Shown here: in pieces, positions 14,846 to 15,011 of the stretch | Layout: each line of letters starts with the position of its first letter | Numbering within the stretch: position 1 is the first letter of the stretch | NCBI GenBank assembly: GCA_025360665.1 | Contig: JANYBU010000147.1 | Span: 1 to 15,011 of the forward strand | DNA: 15,011 nucleotides | Reading direction: 5' to 3' | Origin: Nitrospira sp. | GTDB taxonomy: Bacteria; Nitrospirota; Nitrospiria; Nitrospirales; Nitrospiraceae | Position numbers and translations under genes: made by a program | Notes under the pieces: generated by a model | What the model was told of the DNA's origin: nothing | Database searches by the model: none | The model's input: the letters and a program-made list of their open reading frames with translations, nothing else

Positions 14846-14872
14846 TGTTCAAACGAATGGGGCCACTTCTCA
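14846..14872 (+). repeat. Right terminal inverted repeat of the IS
   Basis: Reverse complement reads TGAGAAGTGGCCCC, five unmatched bases, then TTTGAACA, pairing with the left end at 13587-13613. It starts with the TG dinucleotide typical of IS3 ends. Confidence 0.75.
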
Positions 14873-14917
14873 ATTCACCGAAGGACCCTCAGGGGCTGAT
14901 AGATAGAAAGACTAGAG

Positions 14918-15011
14918 ATGAGTGCCGAACTTGACCGGCAGGGCCTCGTGGATATCTTGGTGACTGAAGCGTTGGAAGCAGTGACTATTTTGTCGAATGC
15001 GTTCCATCCGC
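14918..15011 (+). CDS. N-terminus of an unidentified protein, possibly Hpt/chemotaxis type (3' partial)
   Basis: ATG at 14918 opens a frame that stays clear to the window edge (31 codons: MSAELDRQGLVDILVTEALE, then A-V-T-I-L-S-N-A-F-H-P). An in-frame TAG at 14900 prevents an upstream start except in the few codons between. The acidic, amphipathic helix with L-V-x-I-x-V-x-E-A-x-E resembles the first helix of Hpt-like domains in chemotaxis kinases and related hybrid proteins. This rests on a short stretch and recollection only. The ribosome binding site is weak (GAAAG). It starts 45 bp after the IS end. Confidence 0.5.
   Translation, partial: MSAELDRQGLVDILVTEALEAVTILSNAFHP

Larger units (their letters stand above)
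13587..14872 (+). mobile_element. Complete but inactive IS3-family insertion sequence
   Basis: About 1.29 kb with orfA and orfB in the IS3 arrangement. The terminal inverted repeats match at 19 of 27 positions. The outer two bases of the left end (AC rather than TG) do not fit the IS3 rule, while the right end does (TGAGAAG). No 3-4 bp target duplication is visible: CAG precedes the left end, ATT follows the right end. It interrupts the 3' end of the glycosyltransferase-STAND gene. The transposase is defective. Confidence 0.85.

Overview
The window looks like chromosomal DNA of a Nitrospirota bacterium, probably Nitrospira. That is an inference from the moderately high G+C, the style of the intergenic repeats (T/G-rich arms followed by A/C-rich arms, and a dispersed GCGCAGTGGAAGATCAATCAG-type repeat) and the protein flavour. 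No rRNA, tRNA or marker gene in the window proves it.

Left part (1-7710), mostly ordinary housekeeping and accessory genes: the 3' part of a soluble inorganic pyrophosphatase; a repeat-rich gap with a very regular G-quadruplex motif; a membrane-bound diguanylate cyclase (Cache-like sensor, GAF, GGDEF with intact active site and I-site) on the minus strand; a lone SF2 DExH helicase on the plus strand; a secreted protein (FN3-like domain, Pro-rich linker, BACON-like domain) on the minus strand; two similar long hairpin repeats in the gaps on either side of that gene; and a lipoprotein alpha/beta hydrolase.

Middle part (7756-10810), the prfC region: an intact peptide chain release factor 3 gene sits 45 bp upstream of the hydrolase and probably shares its transcript. 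About 1.2 kb upstream of it, in the same orientation, is a second copy of the first ~105 prfC codons with its leader. The two copies differ mostly at silent positions. The partial copy is fused in frame to the 3' half of an IS3-family transposase, giving a 215-codon open chimera. A 67-aa membrane protein gene lies between the two copies.

Right part (10865-15011), an acquired island: a visibly less G+C-rich gene encodes an 888-aa protein that joins a GT-B (GT4-like) glycosyltransferase to a STAND-type P-loop NTPase. Its stop codon lies inside the left terminal repeat of a complete IS3-family element, so its expected C-terminal sensor repeats appear to have been lost. The IS keeps a textbook -1 frameshift signal, but its transposase is dead (catalytic Asp changed to His, plus a 1-nt frameshift). 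The window ends in the first 31 codons of another gene, possibly of a chemotaxis/Hpt type.

The best candidate for an undescribed system is the glycosyltransferase-STAND fusion, which has the architecture of bacterial conflict (anti-phage) NTPases but an unusual putative effector. It sits beside IS remnants and a disrupted prfC locus, which suggests a site of repeated insertion.
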